A DNA stretch of 64,000 nucleotides from Bradyrhizobium nanningense (GTDB taxonomy: Bacteria; Pseudomonadota; Alphaproteobacteria; Rhizobiales; Xanthobacteraceae): contig NZ_LBJC01000031.1 in the NCBI RefSeq assembly GCF_004114535.1, forward strand, positions 141,851-205,850. Reading direction: 5' to 3'. The notes beneath the pieces were generated by a model, which made no database searches, was not told the DNA's origin, and worked only from the letters and a program-made list of their open reading frames with translations. The position numbers and the translations under genes were made by a program. This document shows positions 25,525-33,821 of the stretch, one piece after another (the first letter of the stretch is position 1; the number at the start of each line of letters is the position of its first letter).

Positions 25525-26421
25525 ATGGATCTCCGCCAGCTCCGGTACTTCATCGCGGTTGCCGAAGAGCGCAGCTTCACCCTCGCGGCCCGGCGGCTGA
25601 ACCTCTCGCAGCCGCCGCTCAGCCAACAGATCCAGGCCCTCGAGGCAGAGCTCGCGACCCCGCTCCTCTACAGGACCAGCCGCAGGGTCGAGCTGACGCA
25701 GGCGGGCGAGGCCATGCTGGTGCGGGGCCGCGCGATCCTGCAACAGGTCAAAGCCGCGGAAGACGAGGCGCGGTCGATCGGAGCTGGCCTGATCGGAACG
25801 CTGGATGTCGGCGCGACCGGCTCGATCCTGCGCGGCCGTCTCGCAGAGCTGCTCGCGGCCTACCGGAAGGTCGCTCCGCAGGTCAAGATGACGGTGCATG
25901 AGCAGGCGCCGGCACTGCAGATCGCGGCGCTGCTCAGCCGCACGACCAATATCTGTCTCATTCGCGGAATTCCCGGCGAGCGCGACCTGACCAGCAAGCT
26001 TGCATGGCGGGAAGAGGTCGTTCTCGCAATGCCCGGCACCCATCATCTGGCCCGCCGCAAGCGCATCGCGCTCGGCGAACTGGCGTCCGAGGATCACGTC
26101 GTCCTGGATCCGAACAGCTCCGATTTCGCACGCTACGTGCAGACCTGCTGTGTCGATGCCGGCTTCCTGCCAAGAGTGTCTCAGCAGGTCGTCGATGCCC
26201 AGTCGATCCCAAGTCTGATTGCCGCGGGTTTCGGCGTGGCGCTCGTGCCGCAGTCGATTGCGCGCTTCACCACAGCCGACATCGTCTTCCGTCCGATCAG
26301 GCCGTCGCCGCCCACGGCCGACGTGTTTCTGGTCTTCAGAGCCGACGAGACGTCGATGGTGGTGCACAACTTCATCAAGCTCGCGCTTCGATACCTCAAT
26401 CATCGGAAGGGTGTGGGTTGA
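25525..26421 (+). CDS. LysR-family regulator
   Basis: This is a 298-residue LysR regulator of the CatR/BenM-like branch: MDLRQLRYFIAVAEERSFTL, the recognition helix LSQPPLSQQIQALEAEL, then the effector-binding domain with GVALVPQSIARF. It diverges from dctA-allA-allE across about 200 bases that include AT-rich sequence (AATATATAG, GATTAATAGG), so it is the probable activator of that ureide operon. Effector unknown. Confidence 0.92.
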   Translation: MDLRQLRYFIAVAEERSFTLAARRLNLSQPPLSQQIQALEAELATPLLYRTSRRVELTQAGEAMLVRGRAILQQVKAAEDEARSIGAGLIGTLDVGATGSILRGRLAELLAAYRKVAPQVKMTVHEQAPALQIAALLSRTTNICLIRGIPGERDLTSKLAWREEVVLAMPGTHHLARRKRIALGELASEDHVVLDPNSSDFARYVQTCCVDAGFLPRVSQQVVDAQSIPSLIAAGFGVALVPQSIARFTTADIVFRPIRPSPPTADVFLVFRADETSMVVHNFIKLALRYLNHRKGVG

Positions 26422-26455
26422 TGCTGCCGTGTCTCCTCCGCATCGCCAGGCAAAT

Positions 26456-26518
26456 CCGTCATCCTGAGGCTTGCTCCGCGGCGCGATGCGCCGCGTAGCG
26501 CGCACCTCAGGGTGACGG
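26456..26518. repeat. REP-like hairpin repeat
   Basis: CCGTCATCCTGAGG at 26456-26469 pairs in 13 of 14 positions with CCTCAGGGTGACGG at 26505-26518, and the loop carries a second stem GGCGC-GAT-GCGCC. Elements with CATCCTGAGG and CCTCAGG arms are, from memory, very abundant in Bradyrhizobium intergenic DNA. The hairpin is visible; the family name is inference. Confidence 0.7.
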
Positions 26519-27221
26519 CGGTGAGAGCTGAGTTCGCATTGTCAATCTTCAGGCAAGCAGACACGCCTTCGCAGCCTCGCGGCTTAATTCGCCCGAGCTT
26601 TGCTTCGTTGCTCCACCCTCAAAGCCAAGAGGGCACAGGGAAGGCCGGGTGCCAGCTCGCACCCGCGGTCCGCTGCGCGAAAATGCACACGCAGGAAGAA
26701 CCGCACAGCAGCATACAGGTGGTGCCGATCACTCGGCCTTCCCTGCGCGGTGGTCGGACGGCTTATGCCGTGATCTCCCGGGAGCCGAACTTTCCTTCTG
26801 GCCTCCCTCGCCGTTCGAATTGGCGATGCCGTCCACCCGGTTGGGTTCGCGCGCATCTTCGAAAGGCTTGACCGTAGCAACGACGGCCAGGACCACACGG
26901 TTTTGCCGTACGCACGGCCCGCCATTCGCCGCAGTTTTTCCAGCCCTGTCGACGAAGCCGGAAACTTGCAAGACGAGACGAAGCCTAGCAGCGCCGCTCG
27001 TCCGCACGCGGGGTTCGAGCTCACAGTGCCGACGCTGCCGCGTCCACCGCAAGCCCGGCTCGCGAACGTGACGACCACAAGATCGCCCCTCTTGATGAGC
27101 CGGGATGCGCGACACATACGCCAAAACCGAATTTCGGTAAAGTGGAATATTTTTGGCGAGACGGATTGACAGAGCGCGACACAGGCAAGGTGCGACACCC
27201 TGGCCGCGACCCTGCTGATGG
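26519..27221. repeat. 700-base non-coding stretch, likely degenerate dispersed repeat
   Basis: No reading frame here has convincing protein features; overlapping open frames on both strands give low-complexity arginine-rich translations. Parts such as CCCGCGGTCCGCTGCGCGAA followed by ATGCACACGC (around 26660-26690) resemble, from memory, a long intergenic repeat of Bradyrhizobium. ACCGAA-T-TTCGGT at 27126-27138 is a perfect palindrome near the end. The stretch separates the ureide island from the cytochrome and regulator genes. Confidence 0.4.
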
Positions 27222-27824
27222 TTATCGCAGCCGATAGCTCGAATGACAGGAGACGCAGTTCTGGGTGACGTGCGACAGGGCCGTCATCGCCCCGGCGCGG
27301 TCCTGGGTCATCGCAACCTTGGCGAACTCGCTCGCCGCCGTATGCATCGACAGGCCGATGCCTCGCATGGCCTCTGGCATATAGGTCTCCATCATGTCCT
27401 CCATTGTCATCGGCTTCTGGGATCTGTTCTCCGGAGGTCGGCTTGCCTGATGCATCGACTGCGGCTTGCATCCTGCCGCCGACGGCGAGTCCAGACTCAG
27501 GCGCTCGGTGGCGACTTTCGAAGCAGCAGCATAGTCGTCCCTGGCGAGGGCATCGACGATCTCGTTCAGCGTCTGCAGGTGATCACGCATGTTGCCCAGA
27601 AAATGGGTCTGCATGTCCGGCGGAAACTGCACCATCTCGCGCGCGTCCTTGGCCGCGCCGTCATGGGACATGTGCGAACTCATCGCTTGGCCCTGACCAT
27701 GGCTTTGGCCAGCTTGCATCTGATGATGCATACCGGAATGGCTCGAGGTGCCGGCCGATGCCAAGGCAGCCGTCGCCAGGATTGCGGCGCCGCCCAATGC
27801 GGCTCTGGTCGGCCACGAAACCAT
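27222..27824 (-). CDS. Cytochrome c'-like secreted monoheme protein
   Basis: This is a 200-residue exported protein. The signal peptide covers about residues 1-25 (ALASAG). A Met/His-rich segment follows (about 28-60), then a helical region (MVQFPPDMQTHFLGNMRDHLQTLNEIVDALA). The chain ends in NCVSCHSSYRLR with C190, C193 and heme-ligating H194. A C-terminal CXXCHxxYR is the mark of cytochrome c' and c-556-type four-helix proteins. These are known to bind NO or act as electron carriers, which would fit the denitrification genes 2 kb downstream. The His/Met-rich part suggests metal binding. The ATG at 27824 is chosen for the signal peptide. Confidence 0.72.
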   Translation of the reverse strand: MVSWPTRAALGGAAILATAALASAGTSSHSGMHHQMQAGQSHGQGQAMSSHMSHDGAAKDAREMVQFPPDMQTHFLGNMRDHLQTLNEIVDALARDDYAAASKVATERLSLDSPSAAGCKPQSMHQASRPPENRSQKPMTMEDMMETYMPEAMRGIGLSMHTAASEFAKVAMTQDRAGAMTALSHVTQNCVSCHSSYRLR

Positions 27825-27885
27825 GATCGATCCCTCTGTTGCAGGCGCCCGCCTCTTCCCTTCTAAACCGGCGGCCGCCGACAAC

Positions 27886-27903
27886 ATATGATCTCGATCA
27901 TAT
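27886..27903. promoter_or_regulatory. Palindrome upstream of the c'-like cytochrome
   Basis: ATATGATC-TC-GATCATAT is an 18-base palindrome about 62 bases before the cytochrome start; it overlaps the stop codon of the preceding Crp/Fnr gene. The core TGAT-CTCG-ATCA keeps the spacing of an FNR-type site, with the outer T and A exchanged. It may be the operator through which that regulator or a relative controls the cytochrome. Confidence 0.45.
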
Positions 27904-28500
27904 CGGGCACTTCAAGATGCGGATTTGTCCTTTGCCTCGTTCGATCTCGCCATCGGCCGCCATCCCGGCAAGCGTGCGATAGAGGGCTTCGTGCGTCAGC
28001 CCGAGTTCTACTGCGAGATCCTTGAACGTTCCGGGCAAGGTAACGCTGCGCCCCCTGTTATCGGCGTTGACCGTCAAATAGTGCCGGACGCGATCACGAG
28101 CCGAGTGGATGTTGCGACATTCGAGCCGGGTCCGCAGCGCCATGACCTGGCGTGCGAGCATTACCGAGAATGCCAGGAGGAGCTTTGGGTCGCGTTCGAG
28201 TTCGGCGAGCAGAGCTGGTTTGGGGTACAGCCGGACGGTCGCCTCGCTTGAGGCAATGGCGTCGCAGTGGTAGGCCGAGGAGAACAGCGACGCCTCCGCC
28301 AGCACGTCGCCAGGCGCGGCAAGCTGCAGGATAGCCTCGCGTCCGGAGCGGTCGAACCGCACCAGCCGTATCTTGCCCTTGACGACCTCGTAGAGCCCGG
28401 CCGGTCTCGCGCCGGCTCGAAACAAGGTCTGTCCGGCCCTGAGCGCGCGTTCAGTCGCAGAAGCTGCAATGTTCGCCGAAATCCAATCGATCTGGTGCAT
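27898..28500 (-). CDS. Crp/Fnr-family regulator without FNR cysteines
   Basis: This is a 200-residue regulator with a cyclic-nucleotide-binding-type beta barrel at about 15-110 (GQTLFRAG, GLYEVVKGKIRLVRF, REAILQLAAPGDVLAEASLF), a dimerisation helix, and a C-terminal winged helix (TFKDLAVELGLTHEALYRTLAGM) with the Glu and Arg of the recognition helix. The N-terminal FNR cysteine cluster is absent, so it is not an O2-sensing FNR. It is followed after 73 bases by the c'-like cytochrome gene, probably as an operon or under an intervening palindrome. Signal unknown. Confidence 0.85.
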   Translation of the reverse strand: MHQIDWISANIAASATERALRAGQTLFRAGARPAGLYEVVKGKIRLVRFDRSGREAILQLAAPGDVLAEASLFSSAYHCDAIASSEATVRLYPKPALLAELERDPKLLLAFSVMLARQVMALRTRLECRNIHSARDRVRHYLTVNADNRGRSVTLPGTFKDLAVELGLTHEALYRTLAGMAADGEIERGKGQIRILKCPI

Positions 28501-28769
28501 GGGTCATCTCGGCTGACAAGAAGCAAGGCGACAGGTCTTGGGGCAAGGTGGCTTATGCGAACAATGATGAGCCATGCGATCGGTTTTGCCAATCAAACGG
28601 ACCGCCGCACCGAACTCAGGGCCAGCGCGACGCGAGAACGCCCAACCTTTCCAAGATTTCATGGATGTCAAACGCAGTTGATTTGATTTTGCGGCCGGCG
28701 CGGCGAGACTTCTGCCGCACCGGTTGCCTGATTGGGGATCCGGACGCTGCGATGGATGGAGCTGTCTCG

Positions 28770-28982
28770 ATGCCGCAATTCGATCCTGAGCTCGTGTGCA
28801 CCATGAGGACGGCCCTCGAGGAGGCCATGACCAAGGTGCCTGCCGACCTCGTGACCATATCGACGAAGGCATTCCTCGCCGAATGCATTCTCAAGGCGGC
28901 CGCGCAAGGGCACACCAATTATGCCGATCTTGTCGCCGCCGCGACCGATCATATCCAGACGATCGCCTCGATGTTTTCGTGA
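28770..28982 (+). CDS. Small conserved hypothetical protein
   Basis: This is a 70-residue, helix-rich, acidic protein (MPQFDPELVCTMRTALEEAM, then AECILKAAAQGHTNYADLVAAATDHIQTIASM). From memory, similar proteins of about 70 residues occur in multiple copies in Bradyrhizobium genomes. An in-frame ATG 18 bases upstream is possible. No function is known. The flanking stretches 28501-28769 and 28983-29232 show no other gene. Confidence 0.65.
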   Translation: MPQFDPELVCTMRTALEEAMTKVPADLVTISTKAFLAECILKAAAQGHTNYADLVAAATDHIQTIASMFS

Positions 28983-29232
28983 GGGTCCCGGCTTGACTGT
29001 TCGTCTGCCGGTGGGTTGCCCTGTCGCAGTCCCACGCTTGGCGTCAGACGCCGCAGGGGCAGGCTCATCGCCTGCCGCGATCGCGGTGTGGGTCACTTCG
29101 CTTCGAGCGGCGCTCCGGGACATGAATTGTGATGGGAACGACGCATTGCGGAGCTGAATTGAAAAGGCGAGACGCGGTTCATCAAACATCCGCTGCTCTG
29201 ATCGATTCGGAGCAAAGTGCATCTCTGCCCGC

Positions 29233-29736
29233 TCATGACGGTGCCCGCACCGTCAGCTCGTAGGTGACGCCGTCGGGCAGGAAGCCGCCGAGCCAGTTGT
29301 AGCCCCTCTTCTCCAGCTGCGGAAAAAGGAACACGGGCTCGCGGCTGAGAAACGCCGTCAGTGTTTCTCCAGCTCCCAGGGTCTCCGCCGCCGCGAGGAT
29401 CCTGATCATCGGCTCCGGCGGATCGAGCTCCCTGGTATCGAGCCGTACCTTTGACTCCGGCCATTTGGCGCTGGCCTGCGCTTTCGGCGCCAGACCCTCG
29501 GCAGGCGCTCCGGTCGGGGTGAACAGCACCTGCCAATCGCCTCCGCCGATCTCCGTCGCGGAATGGGCAAAGCCCTTGCCGGCCATCACGCCGAACAAGG
29601 GCACGGGCTTGAAGGGCGCGTAGAGCCGGATGCCCTGGCCCGGTTTTGCACTTTCCACCGCGGCCATGATGGTCGAGAACGGTTCGCCCCCGGCCCGCAG
29701 GATCGGACGGACATCGACATCAAGGTACTCGGTCAT
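29233..29736 (-). CDS. Tandem DUF2249 protein
   Basis: This is a 167-residue protein formed of two DUF2249 (TusA-like fold) domains: residues 1-72 (LDVDVRPILRAGGEPFSTIM, KPVPLFGVMAGKGFAHSA) and 96-164 (VRLDTRELDPPEPMIRILAA, EPVFLFPQLEKRGYNWLGG). DUF2249 genes often accompany nitrite, NO and N2O reductase genes, but their role is not established. It is the last gene of the nir operon, 30 bases after the chelatase gene. Confidence 0.82.
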   Translation of the reverse strand: MTEYLDVDVRPILRAGGEPFSTIMAAVESAKPGQGIRLYAPFKPVPLFGVMAGKGFAHSATEIGGGDWQVLFTPTGAPAEGLAPKAQASAKWPESKVRLDTRELDPPEPMIRILAAAETLGAGETLTAFLSREPVFLFPQLEKRGYNWLGGFLPDGVTYELTVRAPS

Positions 29737-29766
29737 CTCTTGTCCCTTTGCTTCAACGCCGCGCCA

Positions 29767-30591
29767 TCAATCAACTGAAACGGCGCAGCATCCCGGTGCC
29801 GGCGCAAGCGTCGACTGGTCCTCCCCGGCCTGCACCGCTCCCGGGTTTTGCAGGGCAGCGGCCACCGCCCGCGCGACGAGATCCTCGATGCCGGGCCCGC
29901 TGCCCATGATGCCCGCGAACATGATGTCGCGGCGGCGAAGCCGTGCAACCAGCTTCGGCGCATCCTTTGCGCCGTGCAAACCTTCACCGGAGAACAGGCC
30001 AACGACAATCGCAGAGCCATCAATGGATGCCGCGGCCTCTTCGAGCGACGGCCGCTCCTCCAGGAAGGCGGCCACGACGTTTCGGCAGACCGCCCGTGTC
30101 TCAATCTCGCGCGCGACCTGCTCGGTGGCCTGGCGCGAGGCTGGATTGCGCTTCGAGCCGTGCGCCAGCAGGACGAGTGTGCAATCCTCGGGCGCGACAC
30201 CGTGGTCGCGCGCACGGCGCACGGCCTGATCGCACAATAGATCGGGCAGGCCCGGATCAAGCCCCAGCGGCGGCAGCACGTCGATTCTGCGGCCATCGCC
30301 CTTCGCTTCGTCGAGCAGCTGAACCAGGCGGTCGCGGGTGAAATAGCCGCTGGAGGCAAACAGCGGATAGACCAGGATTCGACTGGAGGTCAGCGTCTCC
30401 AGCGCCTGCCGGATGCCAGGCGTGCCCGAGATGAAGCCGACGGCGACCTCGGCCACCAGACCGCGAGCGGCCAGTGCGCGGGCAAGCTGGAACGCCCCTG
30501 TGTTGCCGGCACCCAGCCGCCGCTCGCCATGGGCTGCCAACAGCAACGCGATCGACGGGGCAGTGCCCGGCTGCTCAATGACTGGTGCCAT
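29767..30591 (-). CDS. CbiX/SirB-type sirohydrochlorin chelatase
   Basis: This is a 274-residue class II chelatase with two homologous halves. LLAAHGERR near residue 17 and LLAHGSKRNPAS near residue 141 carry the metal-binding histidines; GYFTRDRL and AGIMGSGPGIEDL are further family elements. It overlaps the end of nirN by 17 bases, so it is translationally coupled to heme d1 genes. Siroheme is the substrate for NirDLGH, so inserting iron into sirohydrochlorin is the likely role, supplying a dedicated siroheme pool. A cobalt chelatase role cannot be ruled out from sequence alone. The tail CCAVSVD has a vicinal cysteine pair. Confidence 0.85.
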   Translation of the reverse strand: MAPVIEQPGTAPSIALLLAAHGERRLGAGNTGAFQLARALAARGLVAEVAVGFISGTPGIRQALETLTSSRILVYPLFASSGYFTRDRLVQLLDEAKGDGRRIDVLPPLGLDPGLPDLLCDQAVRRARDHGVAPEDCTLVLLAHGSKRNPASRQATEQVAREIETRAVCRNVVAAFLEERPSLEEAAASIDGSAIVVGLFSGEGLHGAKDAPKLVARLRRRDIMFAGIMGSGPGIEDLVARAVAAALQNPGAVQAGEDQSTLAPAPGCCAVSVD

Positions 30592-32140
30592 CGGAAAAGG
30601 TGATCTTGTTCCACACGTTGTATTTGCCCGAAGGACGCGACATCGGAATACGCTTCACCTCAGTAAAGGTTGCCGCATCATAGACCACCAGCGCGCCCTG
30701 GTCTTCCCAGATCGATACCAGGGCATAGCGCCCGTATCTGTCGAATTCGACATGCGCTGCAGTCTTGCCCGGTTCCGGCGTGACGCGACGGACCACTTCC
30801 AGCGAGCGCTTGTCGATGATCGAAAGCGTGTCTTTCCCGCTGCCCATCATACTGTCGGTCCAGGCATAGGGCGTGTTCTCATGACTGCGCATGAAGAAGC
30901 CGGGTCCAGGCGTCTCGATCAGCTTGATCTGCGACCAGTCCTGCATGTCCAGCACGCTGATCTTGCCTGCTTTCAGCAGCGGCGTCGCCATCACCAGCCG
31001 GCCGTTCCAGGTCCAGGAGATGCCCGAGCCGAGATGGGGCAGCCCCGGCAGATCGAGCTGTTTGATATCGCGCCCGACCGTCAAATTGACCACGATCGCC
31101 CTGCCCTCCCGCGCCGAGCCGATCAGGTTGCGATAGGGCGGATCGAAGAAGAAGTCATCGAGCGGCTCCGGGGTCTCGATCCGGCGTAGCGCAAACAGGC
31201 CCTGAGAGGACGGCAGCGCCTCGATCATACCTTTCTCGTGGCTGTGGACGAAGCCGGCATAAACCGGGCCCGCATTCGGATCGGTGGCGATCTCCCAGAT
31301 CTCCGGAACATCCTTCAGTGCCGCGATGAAGCTGTTGCGCGATGGCGCCTGATACACCGCCGAGACCCGCGAGGACGTCCCCAGGCGGTCCTTCACGTCG
31401 AAGATCTTCTCCACCGACAGATCGTCCGCCGAGAGCATCACCAGCGTGTGCGGCAGATAATTGGCGACCGCGATATGCTTGCCGTCCCGCGAGATCGCGA
31501 TGTTGCGGGAATTGATGCCCGCGCGCACCTCCGTCAGCATGGTCAGCGTCCAGAGGTCGTATTTGCTGACCCAGCCGTCGCGCGACATGAAGAACACGTA
31601 GCGGCCGTCGGGCGTGAATTTCGGGCCGCCATGCAGCGCAAATCGCGTCTGGAAGCGCGCCAGCGGCTCGATGCGGTCGCCGTCCAGGATCGTGGCATGA
31701 TGGTCGCCGGCCTCGACCACGACGAACAGGTTCATGGGATCGGCCTCGAAGCGCGGTCGTTCCAGCGGCGGCGCCGTAGCATGCACGACGCGGCTGGCGT
31801 CGATCTCAGCCGCGCCCCAGGCCGGCACCGCGGGCAACGGCGATGAGACATAGGCCGCGAGCGCGGCGATCTCGTCCCTGGAGAGCTTGCTGGAGAAGCC
31901 CGGCATTTGGGTCGCGGCCCGTCCGTCGGCAATCACCGCGGCGGCCCGCGTACCCATCATGCGGCCGAGATTTTCAGGAAGCAGCGCCGGCCCCAGCCGG
32001 CCGAGCCGGTCCGCGCCGTGGCATTCGGCGCAATTGTCCGCGAACAGCTTTGCCGCATCCGGCTCGGCGCGCGCAGGGCCTGCCAGCGCCAGCAGCGCCA
32101 GAGCGAGGAGAATGCGATCAAACAGAGAGCGGCGCTTCAT
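30575..32140 (-). CDS. nirN: Dihydro-heme d1 dehydrogenase NirN
   Basis: This is a 521-residue periplasmic paralogue of NirS that performs the last step of heme d1 synthesis, oxidising a propionate side chain to an acrylate. A signal peptide (about 1-25) precedes a cytochrome c domain with C37, C40 and H41 (NCAECHGADRLG), followed by an eight-bladed d1-type propeller with FVVVEAGDHHATILDG, GRYVFFMSRDG and SGKYNVWNKI. The protein lacks the long N-terminal arm of NirS. It overlaps nirJ by 23 bases upstream and the chelatase by 17 downstream. The alternative reading as a nitrite reductase is unlikely given its place in the operon. Confidence 0.93.
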   Translation of the reverse strand: MKRRSLFDRILLALALLALAGPARAEPDAAKLFADNCAECHGADRLGRLGPALLPENLGRMMGTRAAAVIADGRAATQMPGFSSKLSRDEIAALAAYVSSPLPAVPAWGAAEIDASRVVHATAPPLERPRFEADPMNLFVVVEAGDHHATILDGDRIEPLARFQTRFALHGGPKFTPDGRYVFFMSRDGWVSKYDLWTLTMLTEVRAGINSRNIAISRDGKHIAVANYLPHTLVMLSADDLSVEKIFDVKDRLGTSSRVSAVYQAPSRNSFIAALKDVPEIWEIATDPNAGPVYAGFVHSHEKGMIEALPSSQGLFALRRIETPEPLDDFFFDPPYRNLIGSAREGRAIVVNLTVGRDIKQLDLPGLPHLGSGISWTWNGRLVMATPLLKAGKISVLDMQDWSQIKLIETPGPGFFMRSHENTPYAWTDSMMGSGKDTLSIIDKRSLEVVRRVTPEPGKTAAHVEFDRYGRYALVSIWEDQGALVVYDAATFTEVKRIPMSRPSGKYNVWNKITFSDGTSH

Positions 32141-33326
32141 GACGTGTTCCGCGATAGATGCTGGTCTTCACCCGATCGGTCGGCGTCGCAAGGCCGATCT
32201 CGGCATCGCTGAGATAGCAGCCGGGATCCTCCGCCCAAGCGTCGCCAGTAATCCGTTGCGCGCGCACGCGGGTATTGCCGTTGCAGATGTCGAGATAGGC
32301 GCAGGCGCCGCAGCGCCCGGAGACGTGGCGCGGCTTCTGCTTCAGGCCGGCCATGATCGGATCGGAGATGTCCGGCCAGATCTCGGAGAAGGGACGCGTT
32401 TTCACGTTGCCCAGCGTATGGTGCCACCACATCGTGTCGGGGTGCACATTGCCGAGATTGTCGATGTTGGCGACGTTGACGCCGGAGGAATTGCCGCCCC
32501 AGCGCACCAGCTTGGCGCGCAGATCGCTCGCGCGATCGGGCACGGTTCGCTCGGCCCAATGCAGGAGATAGACCGCATCGGCATCGTTGTTGCCGGTTAC
32601 GATCTCCATCTCGCTGCCCGACTGCGCCCATCGCCACGCCCGCGCGATCACCATGTCCATGCGATCGCGCGTCGTCTGCCACATGGCGTCGTCGCCGCGG
32701 TTCTTGTTGCCGCGGCCGGCATAGACGAGGTGCGAGAGGTAGAACTTTGGAAAGTTCTCCTGCTCGACCAGATCGAGCAGGCGCGGCAGCTCCGCCGCAT
32801 TGTCCTCCGTCATGGTGAAGCGGACCCCGACCTTGATGCCGCGGTCGCGCAGCAGCCGCAGGCCGTTCAACGCCTCCTGATAGGCACCCTGCTTGCGGCG
32901 GAAACGGTCATGGGTCTCGCCGATGCCGTCGAGCGAGATGCCGACATAGTCGTAGCCGATCTCGCGGATGCGGTCGGCCATGGCTGCGTCCACCAGGGTG
33001 CCGTTGGACGACAGGCCGACATAGAACCGCATCGCCTTGGCGCGCGCCGAGATCTCGAAGATGTCGCGCCGCATCAGTGGCTCGCCGCCCGACAGGATCA
33101 GCACCGGCACGCGGAACGCCTTGAGGTCGTCCATCACGCCGAACACTTGCGCGGTGGAGAGCTCGCCGGGAAAGTCGACGTCGCCGGAGATCGAGTAACA
33201 GTGCTTGCAGGTGAGGTTGCAACGGCGGATCAGGTTCCAGATCACCACCGGTCCGGGCGGCTGCCGAACCGGCCCGGTCGGAGCCGGCTCGTCCAGTTCG
33301 CGCAAGTATTGGCTCAGGCGAAACAT
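32118..33326 (-). CDS. nirJ: Heme d1 biosynthesis radical SAM enzyme NirJ
   Basis: This is a 402-residue radical SAM protein that removes the propionate groups of 12,18-didecarboxysiroheme and installs the oxo groups of heme d1. The SAM cluster cysteines are C36, C40 and C43 (RRCNLTCKHCYS), with LSGGEPLMRRDIFE next. The C-terminal cysteine-rich region GRCGACAYLDICNGN plus a later DPGCYL cysteine should bind a second Fe-S cluster. PqqE-like and MoaA-like proteins are related, but gene context and the NirJ-type motifs identify this one. It lies 15 bases after nirH. Confidence 0.95.
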   Translation of the reverse strand: MFRLSQYLRELDEPAPTGPVRQPPGPVVIWNLIRRCNLTCKHCYSISGDVDFPGELSTAQVFGVMDDLKAFRVPVLILSGGEPLMRRDIFEISARAKAMRFYVGLSSNGTLVDAAMADRIREIGYDYVGISLDGIGETHDRFRRKQGAYQEALNGLRLLRDRGIKVGVRFTMTEDNAAELPRLLDLVEQENFPKFYLSHLVYAGRGNKNRGDDAMWQTTRDRMDMVIARAWRWAQSGSEMEIVTGNNDADAVYLLHWAERTVPDRASDLRAKLVRWGGNSSGVNVANIDNLGNVHPDTMWWHHTLGNVKTRPFSEIWPDISDPIMAGLKQKPRHVSGRCGACAYLDICNGNTRVRAQRITGDAWAEDPGCYLSDAEIGLATPTDRVKTSIYRGTRHEAPLSV

Positions 33327-33341
33327 GACCGGCTCCCGTCG

Positions 33342-33818
33342 TCAGGCGGCAATGCGAAGGCCGGTCTTCTTCAAGATCCGGGTCGAGAACAGAACCTCGT
33401 GGGCCCGCGCGGCCGGACCGACCAGCACGGCGATCTCGGCAACCTTCGCCCTCACCTCGTCGCGCGTCCGGCCGTGGACCATGGCAAAGAGATTGTAGGG
33501 CCAGAGCGGCGGATGACGCGGCCGTTCATAGCAATGCGTGACGAAATCGAGCGCGCCGACCCTGGCGCCGATCTCGGCAATGGCCTCGTCGGCGACGTCC
33601 CACACCGACATGCCGTTGGCGGTGTAGCCGAGCGCATAATGATTGGGGATCGCGCCGATGCGGCGGATCGCACCGGTTTCGAGCAGCTGCCCGAGGCGGC
33701 TGACGATTTCGGCCTCGTCAAGGCCGAGCTCGTCGGCGAGCGCGCGATAGGGCTCGGCGACGAGCGGAAGCCCTGCTTGCGTGGTGGCGATCAGCTTGCG
33801 ATCGATGGCATCGAGCAT
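33342..33818 (-). CDS. nirH: Siroheme decarboxylase subunit NirH
   Basis: This is a 158-residue Lrp/AsnC-like protein with an N-terminal winged helix (MLDAIDRKLIATTQAGLPLV) and a ferredoxin-like domain. The conserved GAIRRIGAIPNHYALGYTANGMSVWDV and PLWPYNLFAMVHGR segments carry the histidines used in decarboxylating siroheme to didecarboxysiroheme. It forms part of the NirDL-G-H assembly. It is separated from nirG by 3 bases. NirL would be the only close alternative; NirL is fused to NirD here, so NirH fits best. Confidence 0.88.
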   Translation of the reverse strand: MLDAIDRKLIATTQAGLPLVAEPYRALADELGLDEAEIVSRLGQLLETGAIRRIGAIPNHYALGYTANGMSVWDVADEAIAEIGARVGALDFVTHCYERPRHPPLWPYNLFAMVHGRTRDEVRAKVAEIAVLVGPAARAHEVLFSTRILKKTGLRIAA

Positions 33819-33821
33819 TGC

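Noticed and set aside
26584..27471. A 295-codon minus-strand frame in the repeat-like stretch
   Set aside because: Arginine-rich, no domain, overlaps the real cytochrome gene antisense-wise and conflicts with frames on both strands.
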